Assembly: GCA_029781825.1 (NCBI GenBank)
Contig: JAKOVY010000110.1
Span: forward strand, 1 to 64,000
DNA from: Bacillota bacterium
GTDB lineage: Bacteria > Bacillota > Syntrophomonadia > Syntrophomonadales > DTU052
DNA: 64,000 bases
Reading direction: 5' to 3'
Each line of letters begins with the position of its first letter. Positions within the stretch are counted from its first letter, which is position 1. A program made the translations under genes and the position numbers. Shown here piece by piece: positions 1 to 9,556 of this stretch. The notes under the pieces are model-generated. The model ran no database searches. It was not told the origin of the DNA and saw only the letters and a list, made by a program, of their open reading frames with translations.

Positions 1-43
1 CTCAACTTGCCGGCGTCGGGACCCATATCCATGTACATGGGAT

Positions 44-85
44 GCAGAAAGCCAGTCACTTCTGATTATGTGATTGGCTTTCTGC
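44..85. terminator. Long hairpin downstream of the SLH pseudogene
   Basis: Two 16-base arms (44-59 and 70-85) pair with one G-T, with a 10-base loop. The hairpin lies just past the stop of the minus-strand surface-protein remnant and probably is its terminator. There is no clear T tract on the minus strand, and only three T on the plus strand, so this is tentative. Confidence 0.4.
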
Positions 86-115
86 TTTCAATGGCCTGCT
101 CTAATTGGCCATTGC

Positions 116-1915
116 TTATTTCCCCAGTAAGTTTTTCAGCACCTGGGCCATTTCCGCCCGCGTGGTGACACCGGTCGGATTTAGCCTGCCGCCGCTGCCG
201 CCGGCAATCCCGGTTTGTACCACGAAGGCCATGGAGTCTTTTGCCCAGGGGGCGATTTGCCCGGCATCGCTGAAGTCGGAGAGCGTCCTTCTAGAACTGC
301 CTGCAGGCATTTGACCAATTATCTTGAGGGTGTTGCAGAGAAGAGTGAACATCTCCTGCCGGGTGATCTCTTTACCCGGCAGGAACATATTACCGCCTGT
401 GCCGCTGGTTATGCCCAGGCGTTTGGCTGCGGCCAGGTAGCCGGTGTACCAGGTCCTGCCCGCATCGGAGAAGTTATCGGTTGGATTGGTGTCAGGTGCT
501 ATACCGTAGGCTTTCATCAGCATGACGAATGAATTCGCTCCGGGTCAGTTTCGCTCCCGGGGCTGAACCTGCCGGCACCGGTGCCGGAGGTTATATCCCG
601 CGCCGCGATAAAGCGTACTGCACCGGCATACCACGCACCTGCCGGCACGTCGCTGAAGCTAACCCTCTTATAGACCACCGCGTAGCGGCTGAAATGGGTG
701 GTGGTGAAAGTAACTGTTCCCGTTACCGGGTCGTAGTGCCCGTTGGGTATGCAGACCGCATTGCCATTGCCGTCTATGTACCAGATGACGATGCTTTACG
801 GATTGGCCAGTTCCTCAGCGGTGGGCTCATAGGGTATGGAGATGGTTACAGGTGCGTTGGGATTGTTCCAGTTGGCCGGTTCCCCGTCCAGGGTGATGGA
901 AAGCTCAATCAGAGGTCTGTCACCGATGGCATCCCTTATATCCCCGGGCAGGGAGGATTTATCGCCCACACCGATGGTGATGGCGGCCTGTTTGCCTTCC
1001 GCACCGGGAATGCCGGCCATCATGTCGGCGGGCAGGGTGATGCTACCGGCACCGGTCCTGAAGGTCAGAGTGCCGCCGCCGGGGGTGGAGAGGTAGGCCA
1101 CGGGGGTGCCCAGGGTGTAACTGCTGACGCCTGCTATGGAGGGCATGGTAATGATCTCGTGGCCGCCGCTGATAATACTGCTGCCCAGCTGCCCACTTAT
1201 ATTGACGGAAGCGTTATTCCTTTGATGAATTTATGGTGACGGGAAGTTTTTGGCTCCCCGAAACATCTGCACGGTAATCCGGTTGAGTGGGTGAGCGATC
1301 TCCGCCGCCGGAACTGCTGGAGGCTCGAGTGACAGTTATGGTGTAGGTTTCCGTATTACCGTTTTGCGCTGTAACAACGATGGTAATGATGTTATTTCCC
1401 ACTGCGAGGTTGACGGGAGTTGAGGCCATACCGCTTGACACCGGTGTGCCGTTCACTGTTATGGTTGCGTTTGGGTCGCTGGCCGTGGGTGTCACGGTAA
1501 GGCTGGAAACGCTGTTGGCGACCGATGCGGTATAGGTAGTGTTGTTGCTGTCGAAGGCCGGATTAAGGGTACCCGGACTGATGACCAGCCCTGAGAGCGT
1601 TGTGTCACTGCTGAGTGCGGTGGTAAAGTTGTGGCTTGTATCAAGATCCATCGTCCTACCATCAATATCCTGAAATTCGGAGATGCTGACTCTATAATCT
1701 GTGTTGCTCTCAAGGTCAGAATAGGGGATTGTGTAGGTCCAATCATTCAGCCAGCTCCCGCCACCAGTCAGGACAGTATCGTTCAGCTTTACCGTCCCGT
1801 CTACGCTGTGTCCATATCTTTATTAAAGATGATGGTAAGGTTGCCGCTGGTCGCAGCGCCTGATCCGGAGGGAGCGACGCTTACTACAACCGGAGGCCAA
1901 TCCCGATAGAGGACG
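116..1915 (-). pseudogene. Decayed S-layer (SLH) surface protein
   Basis: Reading the minus strand while switching frame recovers one continuous protein. From the N-terminal side it holds an SbsA-like Ig domain (about 1905-1610, with NLTIIFNKDMD), a cadherin-like beta-sandwich domain (about 1600-1290, with STTYT-like NNTTYTASV and ITVTR), a beta-rich segment (about 1200-800), and two SLH repeats (about 700-116, with FSDVPAGAWYAGAV and FSDAGQIAPWAKDSMAFVV). The reading frame breaks at about 1805, 1230 and 535 (an extra C before the VMLMKAYGI motif), and a TAA stop interrupts it at about 794 where Glu is expected. SLH repeats bind secondary cell-wall polymer, so the ancestor was a cell-surface protein. 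The intact codon structure between breaks points to recent decay. Sequencing or assembly error is the alternative. Confidence 0.8.
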
Positions 1916-1934
1916 CCGGCCGCCAAGCCGTGCC

Positions 1935-2190
1935 GCATCCGCCGCAGTCAACGGGGGGCTGCTTGCCCGATGCGTTGGGCTTCCAGTGGGTGCAGCTAAC
2001 CTGCTCCGCCGTGGCAAAGGGCCTGCCTGCGCTCGTATACCGGGTTCTTCTCAAAATCGTAGGCGGGGTAGCTTTCCTAAAGCTGCTCGTCGTATTCAAG
2101 GTATACGGGAAACTCCCGGCCTCCCGCCCGGTATACCCTTATACAGCTGCTTCTGTTCAGGCCCAATCCAGGCACTTTACCTTCCGCAAC
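1935..2190 (-). pseudogene. Unidentified degenerate coding remnant
   Basis: On the minus strand a coherent peptide can be read if one TAG stop (about 2080) and one frame change are bridged. The first part reads FPVYLEYDEQL, stop, ESYPAYDFEKNPVY. The second part reads FATAEQVSCTHWKPNASG and ends in a cysteine motif DCGGC. The Cys-X-X-Trp and Cys-Gly-Gly-Cys pattern suggests a small metal-binding domain, but I do not recognise the family. It may be the upstream part of the neighbouring surface-protein pseudogene or a separate gene. Confidence 0.35.
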
Positions 2191-2402
2191 CGGGGATATA
2201 TAAACCCCTACGACGGCTTTTTGCGCCTTGTGTTTAAAAGTAAAATATTCCATAAATTTCTATTGTCCTGCAACGTTTGGGAGCGCACCCACCATTCATA
2301 TACAGGTCGTAATGCTTGATTACCTCCAATACTTCCCGTTGGTGATTGGGTGAATCGGCATGAGAGACAAAGCATAAAGTGTACTGAACGGGAGGGAGTT
2401 TT

Positions 2403-2687
2403 GTGCCCAAGAAGCCAAGGCCCGACAGACTGGAGCAGATTTTGGGTGACATGTTGGAACTGCCAAAAGATCTGGTTTTGGATCTGCCGCGTCTGGTTGT
2501 TATTGGTCAACGGGAACTGTACCTGCAAAACCACAAAGGGATAATCGAGTATGGGGATTGCTGCATTAGGATCAACCTGAGCCGCGGACTCTTGGAGATA
2601 GAAGGCGAGGGTTTGGAGATAAAGCTTATTATGCCGGACGAGATTACCATTACCGGATTGATTAACAGCCTCCGTTTTGTCGAATGA
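2403..2687 (+). CDS. yqfC: Sporulation protein YqfC family
   Basis: A 94-residue protein with the beta-rich YabP/YqfC fold, containing LPRLVVIGQRELYLQNHKG and ending in ITGLINSLRFVE. YqfC is encoded next to yqfD in spore formers and is made in the mother cell under sigma-E in Bacillus; its biochemical role is not well defined. The GTG start is preceded by CGGGAGGGAG at 2389-2398. It opens the plus-strand block that follows the Bacillus yqfC-to-sigA order. Family assignment is firm from sequence plus the yqfD neighbour. Confidence 0.9.
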   Translation: MPKKPRPDRLEQILGDMLELPKDLVLDLPRLVVIGQRELYLQNHKGIIEYGDCCIRINLSRGLLEIEGEGLEIKLIMPDEITITGLINSLRFVE

Positions 2688-2764
2688 GCCAAACCCGAGC
2701 CGCCGGAATATTGGGCCCGGTTGTGAAACAACGTATCCTATTTGTTTGGCGAGGAGGAAGCATA

Positions 2765-3976
2765 ATGAGTTTTAGCCGTTGGTTGGACTACCTGGGGGGA
2801 GTTATAACCGTACGGGTGCGCGGTCCTTATCCCGAAAAAATAATAAACCTGGCCCTTTCCCGGGGATTGTTCCTCTCCGATGTCAAGCGGGATGGCCAGG
2901 ATGTCTATTTCAGTGTGCGTAGAAGCGGTTATAAGCCGTTGGCAGGCATCGCGGAAAAATTCGGCTATGAGGTGGAGGTATTAAGCCGCAAAGGGCTTCC
3001 TTATTACCGCCGTGCTTTGCGGCGACGATGGATGATGTTAATCGGGGCTTTGGTGTTTGTTCTGATGTTGTACATACTGTCCTCGTTTGTATGGTTTTTG
3101 GAGGTCAGGGGGACGAACAATGTTACGACGGAAGCAGTAATCCGGAGTGCCGCCAACTTTGGTCTCCAACGCTACGCTTTTAAAGGGAGTCTGAACAAGA
3201 CGCTCATCGAAGAGGGCATTCTAAGGGAAATCCCGGAACTGTCGTATGTACAGGTGACTATCAAAGGGGTAAAAGCCACGATCAAGGTGGTGGAGAAGGT
3301 GCTGCCCGGAGAGCAGATTACCGGTCCCTGCAACCTGGTAGCCAAAAGAGGTGGGATTGTGGAGGAGGTAATGGTTCTGGACGGAACCGCAATGGTTCAG
3401 AAAGGGGACACGGTCGGAACGGGTAATATCCTCATTTCGGGAACAATTATACCGCAGGGAGAGTACCCGGATGATATGGTGCCTCCCCCCCGGCTGGTCA
3501 GAGCCCGGGGTGTGGTTAAGGCCCGGGTTTGGTATGAAGGGTACGGGGAGCATCCGCTGCTGGAAGAAAAGACTGTTCCTACCGGCGCCTCAACCGAGGG
3601 CATCAGTCTGGAGACTCCCTGGGGTAAATGGAGTATCAAACGACCAAAGAAGGCTTTCACCTCCTTCGAGGTTCAAAAATCCGGCCGTGCTATAAATACG
3701 CCCTGGGGCAGGATATCCTGGAATCGGGAAACGTTTTTGGAAACCAGGGTCCAAACCAACGAATTTACTCCGGAGGAGGCTTTGGAGATGGCCCGGCAGG
3801 AGGCCTTGGCCAACCTCAGGGAGGAGATAAAAGGAGCGGAAAAGATACTGAGCACCAAAACCAGGCTGATTTCATCACCCAGCGATAATATAATACGTAT
3901 AAAAGCCGAGGCCGAGGTGCTCGAGGATATCTGCCGTCCCGAGCCGCTCAATCTGGAGGAGGAACTGCCGCGCTAA
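2765..3976 (+). CDS. yqfD: Sporulation protein YqfD (stage IV sporulation)
   Basis: A 403-residue protein. The N-terminal cytoplasmic domain opens with FSRWLDYLGGVITVRV, a single transmembrane helix lies near residues 90-112 (LIGALVFVLMLYILSSFVWF), and the C-terminal half is extracytoplasmic. This is the YqfD architecture known from endospore formers. I place the start at ATG 2765, directly behind GAGGAGGAAG. The frame is open from 2684, but the upstream part has no ribosome site and does not look like YqfD. Together with yqfC it indicates a sporulating lineage. Confidence 0.92.
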   Translation: MSFSRWLDYLGGVITVRVRGPYPEKIINLALSRGLFLSDVKRDGQDVYFSVRRSGYKPLAGIAEKFGYEVEVLSRKGLPYYRRALRRRWMMLIGALVFVLMLYILSSFVWFLEVRGTNNVTTEAVIRSAANFGLQRYAFKGSLNKTLIEEGILREIPELSYVQVTIKGVKATIKVVEKVLPGEQITGPCNLVAKRGGIVEEVMVLDGTAMVQKGDTVGTGNILISGTIIPQGEYPDDMVPPPRLVRARGVVKARVWYEGYGEHPLLEEKTVPTGASTEGISLETPWGKWSIKRPKKAFTSFEVQKSGRAINTPWGRISWNRETFLETRVQTNEFTPEEALEMARQEALANLREEIKGAEKILSTKTRLISSPSDNIIRIKAEAEVLEDICRPEPLNLEEELPR

Positions 3977-4277
3977 GTTTTCGAGCCTTGAAACGGTTTC
4001 GCCCATCTCCGGGAAACTTACAACCGCACAGCAACTGCCGGCGAATCCGCCCGTCGGTACCCGGGCAAAACACCGTCCTGGAGGGATGTGGGTCAATGGA
4101 GGAGAACACTTGAGGAGGCAGGTAAAAACGGGAACTGTGTTATCTACAAAAGAACGTACCGGTATGCGCATCCGGGTCATGACGGATAACTTCTGCCTGC
4201 CACAATGCGGACACCCTCATTTTAAATGTGTTATAATACTCACGTTATAATCAACCATTTGGTAGGAGGTCTGATGA
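3977..4277. other. Gene-poor gap between yqfD and phoH
   Basis: This 301-base gap has no convincing gene. Two TATAAT hexamers (4232-4237 and 4246-4251) lie upstream of phoH but neither has a good -35 at 17 bases. A 46-codon frame from TTG 4110 to TAA 4250, behind GGAGGAG, is possible but has no recognisable features. Confidence 0.5.
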
Positions 4278-5264
4278 TTGCCGGAAAAAGAGACGTGGGT
4301 TAGTATACCAAACAACCTGGATGCTGCGATATTTTTTGGTTCTCAAGACAGCAACTTTAAACATCTGGCACAGCTCTGCAGGGCAGAATTGTCGGCCCGG
4401 GGCGGGGAAATCCACATCCGCGGAGAAGAGGATGCAGTAAACGAAGCCGAGGCTTTGATTTATGCCCTGCTGGATATTATTAAGAACGAAAAGCAGCTAA
4501 CCCCGGCGGATATTAGTTACGCTGCTGACGTAACCCGAAAAGGTCTGTCGATAAAACACCAGGACATCGTTTCCGGAACTATCTTGACCACCGCCCGCGG
4601 TAAATCGATTAAGGCCAAGACTCTCGGACAGAAGAAGTATGTCCAGGCGATGGCCGATAATGACATCGTCTTTGCCATTGGACCGGCCGGGACCGGAAAG
4701 ACTTATCTGGCGGTGGTAATGGCGGTAAGAGCCCTGCGCAACAAAGAGGTTCAGCGTATAATCCTGGTAAGACCTGCAGTAGAAGCCGGTGAAAAGCTGG
4801 GTTTCCTGCCCGGAGATTTTATCGAGAAGGTGAATCCCTACCTGCGTCCTCTTTACGATGGCCTCTTTGATATTCTGGGGCTGGAGGTAACTCAGAAATA
4901 CATGGAAAAGAACATTATTGAAGTGGCTCCCCTGGCATATATGCGGGGACGCACCCTCAATGATGCGTTTATTATCCTGGATGAAGCTCAGAATACCACG
5001 CCTCAACAGATGAAGATGTTTTTGACCCGTTTGGGGTTTGGTTCCCGGGCGGTCATTACCGGAGACGTGACTCAGGTTGACCTGCCCAAGGAAGATTTTT
5101 CCGGATTAATAGAGATACAGAAGATTCTAAAAGGCATCGAAGGGATATCTTTTAACTATCTCAACCGGGAGGATGTAGTCAGGCATCCGCTGGTGCAGAG
5201 GATAATTGACGCCTATGAAGAATACGAAGCAGCAGGATCGGAATACAGTCGGATGAGGGATTGA
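4278..5264 (+). CDS. phoH: PhoH family ATPase (PhoL/YbeZ type)
   Basis: A 328-residue P-loop protein. Walker A GPAGTGKTYLAV is near residue 130 and the Walker B region reads AFIILDEAQNTT, both diagnostic of PhoH. The N-terminal part carries the KH-like segment found in PhoH/YbeZ proteins. PhoH proteins are ATPases linked to RNA metabolism and are commonly encoded beside ybeY, as here with one gene between. The start is TTG 4278, seven bases after AGGAGGT (4264-4270); the ATG at 4274 is out of frame and closes after nine codons. The next gene begins six bases downstream. Confidence 0.93.
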   Translation: MPEKETWVSIPNNLDAAIFFGSQDSNFKHLAQLCRAELSARGGEIHIRGEEDAVNEAEALIYALLDIIKNEKQLTPADISYAADVTRKGLSIKHQDIVSGTILTTARGKSIKAKTLGQKKYVQAMADNDIVFAIGPAGTGKTYLAVVMAVRALRNKEVQRIILVRPAVEAGEKLGFLPGDFIEKVNPYLRPLYDGLFDILGLEVTQKYMEKNIIEVAPLAYMRGRTLNDAFIILDEAQNTTPQQMKMFLTRLGFGSRAVITGDVTQVDLPKEDFSGLIEIQKILKGIEGISFNYLNREDVVRHPLVQRIIDAYEEYEAAGSEYSRMRD

Positions 5265-5270
5265 TTCCTT

Positions 5271-7445
5271 ATGATATCGTTTTCTTTTCTGCGCGACTAC
5301 CTGCGAAAAACAATATTCAGTACGATGGGACGCCAGGTCTTCATTTACTTGGGCTTTTTTCTTCTGGTGCTCTTTGTTGTTTCCAGCAACTTTATGGGTA
5401 CCCAGGTGGACCTTAAACCGGGTCAGATCAGCCCTCGAAACATAAGGTCTCCTCACACAGCCATCATTACCGATGAGGCTCGGACCAGGGAATTACAGGA
5501 AAAAGCGGCTCAACAGGTGCGCAAGGTATATCGGGAGGACCGGGAAGCACAGGCCAAAGCCGAGCAGGAAGTCAACGGTTTTCTGGCCGAGGTTAACAAG
5601 ATCAGGCAAAACGAGGCATTGACCCGGGCGGAAAAGATAAATCAGCTGCAGGTTCTCGTATCAGGTCTCATCGATACGTACGACCTGGAAGGTTATAAGG
5701 CATCCGAACTGGCAACCTATCTGGCCGATGCCAGCGAAGATGACATGGTAAGTGTTAAAGAGGGTACATTGATTACCCTCGACCGCCTGATGAGCCAGCC
5801 GATCACGGAGGAAGCACTCCCCACAGTAGCTGCTCAGGTAAAGGATCGGGCGGCGATGCTGTCCTATCTGCCCCAGGCCCGAAATGTGGTAGAAGTAATG
5901 ACCGTTATGGCCTTGAAGCCGAATCTCATCTACGACGCTGCCGCTACCGAGGAAGCGATTGAAGAAGCCGTGAAACAGGTCCTGCCGGTGCAGCGGACCA
6001 TTCAGCAGGGGCAGATGATAATCCGCGAAGGGGATCCGGTTACCCAGGAACATATAGACATTCTTAAACAGCTCGGAGTGCAGCGTTCCGCCAGCCTGGG
6101 AGTGACCCTGGGCGGGGTTGCTTTGTTCGTGGCTATGGTATTCATGCTGACCATTGCCTACATGAGGATGTATCACCGCGATATTATAAAGCAGGGTCGG
6201 CTGATGATGCTGCTGGGGTTGATCTTTGTTTTGATAGTTGCCATTGCCAAGGGGATAATGGTTATTAAAATCGGAGACAGGCCGGAGATCAACGCCCTGG
6301 TTGGTTATCTCATCCCGGTATCGGCTGGTTCCATGCTGGTAGCAATACTCTTAAATCAGCAGGTTGCTTATCTCTTTACCTTTGTGGCAGCCATTTTTGT
6401 GGGGATGCTCAGCCAGGGAACCCCGGTTCCATTTGTAGTCAATGCTTTTGTGAGCGGTGCTTTCGGGGTTTTATGGGTGAGCCGGTTAAACCAGACCGGC
6501 GATCTGGCCCGATCAGGCCTTTATATTGCCGGGGTTAATATCCTGACGATTATTACCATGTCAATGCTGTATACCGGCATGACCGGCACCATGATTCTGA
6601 CGGGCATCTTTTTTGGGATCCTGAACGGTTTTTTGTCAGCCATCCTGACCATAGGGCTGCTGCCGTATTTGGAAACTGTTTTCTCGATAACCAGCATGGT
6701 AAAACTGCTCGAATTGTCAAATCCTAATCAGGAGCTGATGAGGAAACTGCTGGTTGAAGCTCCGGGAACCTATCACCACAGCATAATGGTCGGCAATCTG
6801 GCCGAATCAGCCGCTGAACGAATCGGAGCGCATCCGCTGACTGTCAGGGTAGGGGCTTATTACCATGATATCGGCAAGCTGAAAAGACCCTACTTTTTTG
6901 TGGAAAACCAGGTGGGCAGCGACAACCCCCACGAGAAAATCGCTCCCAGTTTGAGTGCCCTGATTATCACTTCACATATCAAAGACGGAGTGGAAATGGC
7001 GCGTGAGAAAAGGCTGCCGCCTCAAATAATAGATTTCATCGAACAGCACCACGGTGACAGCCTGGTTAAGTACTTTTACAGCCGGGCGCTGGAGGAGGAC
7101 AGGGAAGGCAATGTAAATCAGGAGACTTTCCGCTACGAAGGACCCAAACCGCAAACCAAGGAAGTGGCTCTGGTGATGCTTGCCGACTCGGTTGAGGCTG
7201 CGGTTCGTTCCCTGCAGGATCCGACCCCGGGAAGGATAGAGGGTATGGTTCGCCGGATAATCAAAGAAAAGCTTAATGACGGTCAGCTGGAGGAATGCGA
7301 CCTTACCTTCCGCGATTTGAACATAATCGCCGAAAGCTTTTCCAAGGTACTGACCGGAATATATCACAACCGCATCGAGTACCCGGAAACGCTGGCGAGG
7401 GAATTTGAAGGGAAGAAGGGTGAACATGATAGTGGCGGTAATTAA
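5271..7445 (+). CDS. 7TM-HD phosphohydrolase, PgpH/YqfF type
   Basis: A 724-residue membrane protein. It has an N-terminal transmembrane helix, a large extracytoplasmic 7TMR-HDED domain (about residues 50-270), seven predicted membrane segments (about 275-480) and a cytoplasmic HD domain. HD residues are visible in YHHSIMVGNLAESAA and in AYYHDIGKLKRPYFF. Members such as Listeria PgpH hydrolyse cyclic di-AMP, so a role in c-di-AMP turnover is likely but inferred. The gene overlaps the start of ybeY by 20 bases, which suggests translational coupling. It corresponds in position to Bacillus yqfF. Confidence 0.9.
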   Translation: MISFSFLRDYLRKTIFSTMGRQVFIYLGFFLLVLFVVSSNFMGTQVDLKPGQISPRNIRSPHTAIITDEARTRELQEKAAQQVRKVYREDREAQAKAEQEVNGFLAEVNKIRQNEALTRAEKINQLQVLVSGLIDTYDLEGYKASELATYLADASEDDMVSVKEGTLITLDRLMSQPITEEALPTVAAQVKDRAAMLSYLPQARNVVEVMTVMALKPNLIYDAAATEEAIEEAVKQVLPVQRTIQQGQMIIREGDPVTQEHIDILKQLGVQRSASLGVTLGGVALFVAMVFMLTIAYMRMYHRDIIKQGRLMMLLGLIFVLIVAIAKGIMVIKIGDRPEINALVGYLIPVSAGSMLVAILLNQQVAYLFTFVAAIFVGMLSQGTPVPFVVNAFVSGAFGVLWVSRLNQTGDLARSGLYIAGVNILTIITMSMLYTGMTGTMILTGIFFGILNGFLSAILTIGLLPYLETVFSITSMVKLLELSNPNQELMRKLLVEAPGTYHHSIMVGNLAESAAERIGAHPLTVRVGAYYHDIGKLKRPYFFVENQVGSDNPHEKIAPSLSALIITSHIKDGVEMAREKRLPPQIIDFIEQHHGDSLVKYFYSRALEEDREGNVNQETFRYEGPKPQTKEVALVMLADSVEAAVRSLQDPTPGRIEGMVRRIIKEKLNDGQLEECDLTFRDLNIIAESFSKVLTGIYHNRIEYPETLAREFEGKKGEHDSGGN

Positions 7446-7896
7446 TCAGCAAACCGCATGTGAGTGGGATGATGCTTACGAACGGCTCATCCACCGGGCT
7501 GTTGACGAAGTGGGCAAGGTGTGCCAACTGGCACCGGATAGTGAGGTCAACGTGGTCATTGTGGATGCCGATGAGATAAAGGAGTTAAATCGTGTTTATC
7601 GGGGTGAGGACAAGGTAACTGATGTCCTCTCCTTTGGCATGATGGAAAAGCACGAGGATGAACCCGAGTATGAGGTTCCCGAACCCGACAATATGTTGGG
7701 GGATATCGTAATATGTATGGAGAAAGTTCTAGCCCAGGCGCAGGAGTACGGCCACAGTCCGGAAAGAGAATTGGCCTACCTGACTGTACACGGGATGCTG
7801 CATCTCCTGGGGTACGATCATGAAGATGAGAGTGAACGGTCTTTGATGCGTTCCATGGAAGACAAGCTCATGGAAGGATTGAGCCTTCAGCGGTGA
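7426..7896 (+). CDS. ybeY: Endoribonuclease YbeY (16S rRNA maturation)
   Basis: A 156-residue metalloprotein. The zinc-binding motif is HGMLHLLGYDHEDE near the C-terminus, matching the family HGxLHLxGYDH. YbeY is needed for 16S rRNA 3-prime processing and late ribosome quality control. I take ATG 7426, preceded by GGGAAGAAGGG, rather than the in-frame TTG at 7405. The start lies inside the end of the HD hydrolase gene, and the stop overlaps the dgkA GTG start by three bases. Confidence 0.95.
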   Translation: MIVAVINQQTACEWDDAYERLIHRAVDEVGKVCQLAPDSEVNVVIVDADEIKELNRVYRGEDKVTDVLSFGMMEKHEDEPEYEVPEPDNMLGDIVICMEKVLAQAQEYGHSPERELAYLTVHGMLHLLGYDHEDESERSLMRSMEDKLMEGLSLQR

Positions 7897-8270
7897 AGTC
7901 GCGAAGTTTTTGGGACAGCTTACACGATGCTGCTTGCGGTGTAGTTGACGCTTTGGCGTCCCAGCGTAACATGAAGATACACCTGATTGCCGCCATCCTG
8001 GTAGTCGCAGCCGGATTGTTTCTGGGGTTGAACCGGCTGGAGTGGTCGGTGATCATCCTGACTGTTACCGCAGTTTGGACGGCGGAGATCATGAACACAT
8101 CGCTGGAGAAGGTGGTCGATTTGTTGAGCCCCCAGTATGATGCAGTGGCGGGCCAGGCCAAGAACCTGGGTGCGGGGGCTGTGCTGGTTACTGCGTTGGG
8201 CGCGATATTGGTGGGGATTATGATCTTCGGCCCCCGGGTAATACACTGGTTGGAGGGATTTTCCCAGTGA
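7893..8270 (+). CDS. dgkA: Diacylglycerol/undecaprenol kinase
   Basis: A 125-residue integral membrane kinase with three hydrophobic helices. The family motif is AEIMNTSLEKVVDL, near residues 65-78, where the acidic residue and Asn-Thr belong to the active site. In Gram-positive bacteria this family mainly phosphorylates undecaprenol for cell-wall lipid carrier supply. The GTG start at 7893 overlaps the ybeY stop, and the dgkA stop overlaps the cdd GTG start, so the three genes are coupled. The dgkA-cdd-era order is the one found in Bacillus. Confidence 0.93.
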   Translation: MKSRSFWDSLHDAACGVVDALASQRNMKIHLIAAILVVAAGLFLGLNRLEWSVIILTVTAVWTAEIMNTSLEKVVDLLSPQYDAVAGQAKNLGAGAVLVTALGAILVGIMIFGPRVIHWLEGFSQ

Positions 8271-8659
8271 CAGATCTTGAATTATTGAGAATTGCTCAGG
8301 AAGCCAGGGAACATGCATACGTACCGTATTCCGGGTTTAGGGTCGGAGCAGCTCTCTTGGACAGGAGCGGCCGGGTTTTGTCCGGATGCAATGTGGAAAA
8401 TGCCTCTTATGGACTGACGATATGTGCGGAGAGGGTAGCCGTTTTCAAGGCTATATCGGAGGGTCATAGCCAGTTCAGCAGGCTTTTGATAACCGGCGGT
8501 GAGGAAATCATCACTCCTTGTGGGGCCTGCCGACAGGTTTTGGCTGAATTTGCGCCCGACCTGATTGTGATCTGCGCTTCTGATTCCGGCATGATGGTAC
8601 AGTATGATCTGAAAGAATTACTCCCCCAGGCTTTTGCTCTGCAGCAGAGGGAGGCTTAG
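8267..8659 (+). CDS. cdd: Cytidine deaminase
   Basis: A 130-residue protein of the tetrameric zinc-dependent class. It deaminates cytidine and deoxycytidine to the uridine forms in pyrimidine salvage. The zinc and catalytic residues are in ICAERVAVFKA (Cys and Glu) and ITPCGACRQVLAEF (two Cys). The substrate loop YVPYSGFRVGAALL and GCNVENASYGLTI are typical. Translation starts at GTG 8267 inside the dgkA stop, and era begins directly after the stop with no gap. Confidence 0.96.
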   Translation: MTDLELLRIAQEAREHAYVPYSGFRVGAALLDRSGRVLSGCNVENASYGLTICAERVAVFKAISEGHSQFSRLLITGGEEIITPCGACRQVLAEFAPDLIVICASDSGMMVQYDLKELLPQAFALQQREA

Positions 8660-9544
8660 ATGGCTACCAAATCAGGGTTTGTCAGTATAGTCGGGCGTCC
8701 CAATGTCGGCAAGTCCACTCTGCTTAACAGCATAATTGGCCGGAAAGTGGCTATTGTCTCCGATAAACCACAGACAACCCGCAACCGGATACAGGGGATT
8801 TATACCACTGACAGGGGACAGGTTATTTTTATTGACACGCCGGGTATCCACAAGCCCAAACACCGGCTGGGTGAGTATATGGCGGATGTTACCTCCCGCG
8901 CTTTGCGGGAGGTGGACGTGATACTGTATGTGGTGGACGCGTCCGTACCCCCTGGTGTGGGGGAGGATTATATCATCAATAACCTGGTTAAACTTGAAAC
9001 TACTGTTTTCCTGGTGCCCAATAAAATTGACCTGGTTGGTGAGAGTCAGGTTATGAACCTGATCCAGCAGTTGGGGACCAAGATGAAATTTGCAGAAGTG
9101 ATTCCGGTTTCTGCCGCTATGAACCGCAACCTCGATCGATTGATAGATGTATTGTTTGACTACCTGCCGGAAGGCCCCCTGTATTATCCGGAAGGTGAGT
9201 ATACCGATCAGCCGGAACGCTTTATCATAGCCGAGTTAATAAGAGAGAAAGCCCTCCACCTCACCCGGGAGGAGGTACCGCATTCACTGGCGGTGGAGAT
9301 TGAGGATTTTGAACCCCGTCCCAATTTGATATTTGTACGGGCCACCATCTACACGGAGAGAGAATCCCAGAAGGGAATTGTCATCGGCAAGAACGGTTCC
9401 ATGCTCAAGAAGATTGGGCAGATGGCCCGGCAGGATATCGAGAATCTCCTGGGGAGCCAGGTGTATTTGGAGCTTTGGGTCAAAGTCAAGAAGGACTGGA
9501 GGAACAACGAGGTACAGCTCAGGAATTTGGGATACAGGTTTTGA
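8660..9544 (+). CDS. era: GTPase Era
   Basis: A 294-residue protein of standard Era length. GTPase motifs are G1 GRPNVGKST (about residues 12-20), G3 DTPGIHKPK and G4 NKIDL. The C-terminal KH domain shows GIVIGKNGSMLKKIG. Era binds the 3-prime end of 16S rRNA and assists 30S assembly, a role connected with YbeY encoded upstream. The ATG follows GAGGGAGGCTTAG at the end of cdd with no intergenic space. Confidence 0.97.
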   Translation: MATKSGFVSIVGRPNVGKSTLLNSIIGRKVAIVSDKPQTTRNRIQGIYTTDRGQVIFIDTPGIHKPKHRLGEYMADVTSRALREVDVILYVVDASVPPGVGEDYIINNLVKLETTVFLVPNKIDLVGESQVMNLIQQLGTKMKFAEVIPVSAAMNRNLDRLIDVLFDYLPEGPLYYPEGEYTDQPERFIIAELIREKALHLTREEVPHSLAVEIEDFEPRPNLIFVRATIYTERESQKGIVIGKNGSMLKKIGQMARQDIENLLGSQVYLELWVKVKKDWRNNEVQLRNLGYRF

Positions 9545-9556
9545 GGAGGGTACTTT

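Noticed and set aside
529..1239. 236-residue plus-strand open frame opposite the SLH pseudogene
   Set aside because: It lacks a ribosome site and family motifs; the minus strand carries recognisable SLH and Ig-like coding sequence.
4110..4250. 46-codon frame upstream of phoH, TTG start behind GGAGGAG
   Set aside because: The ribosome site is fair, but the product has no recognisable feature and the frame runs through the likely phoH promoter.
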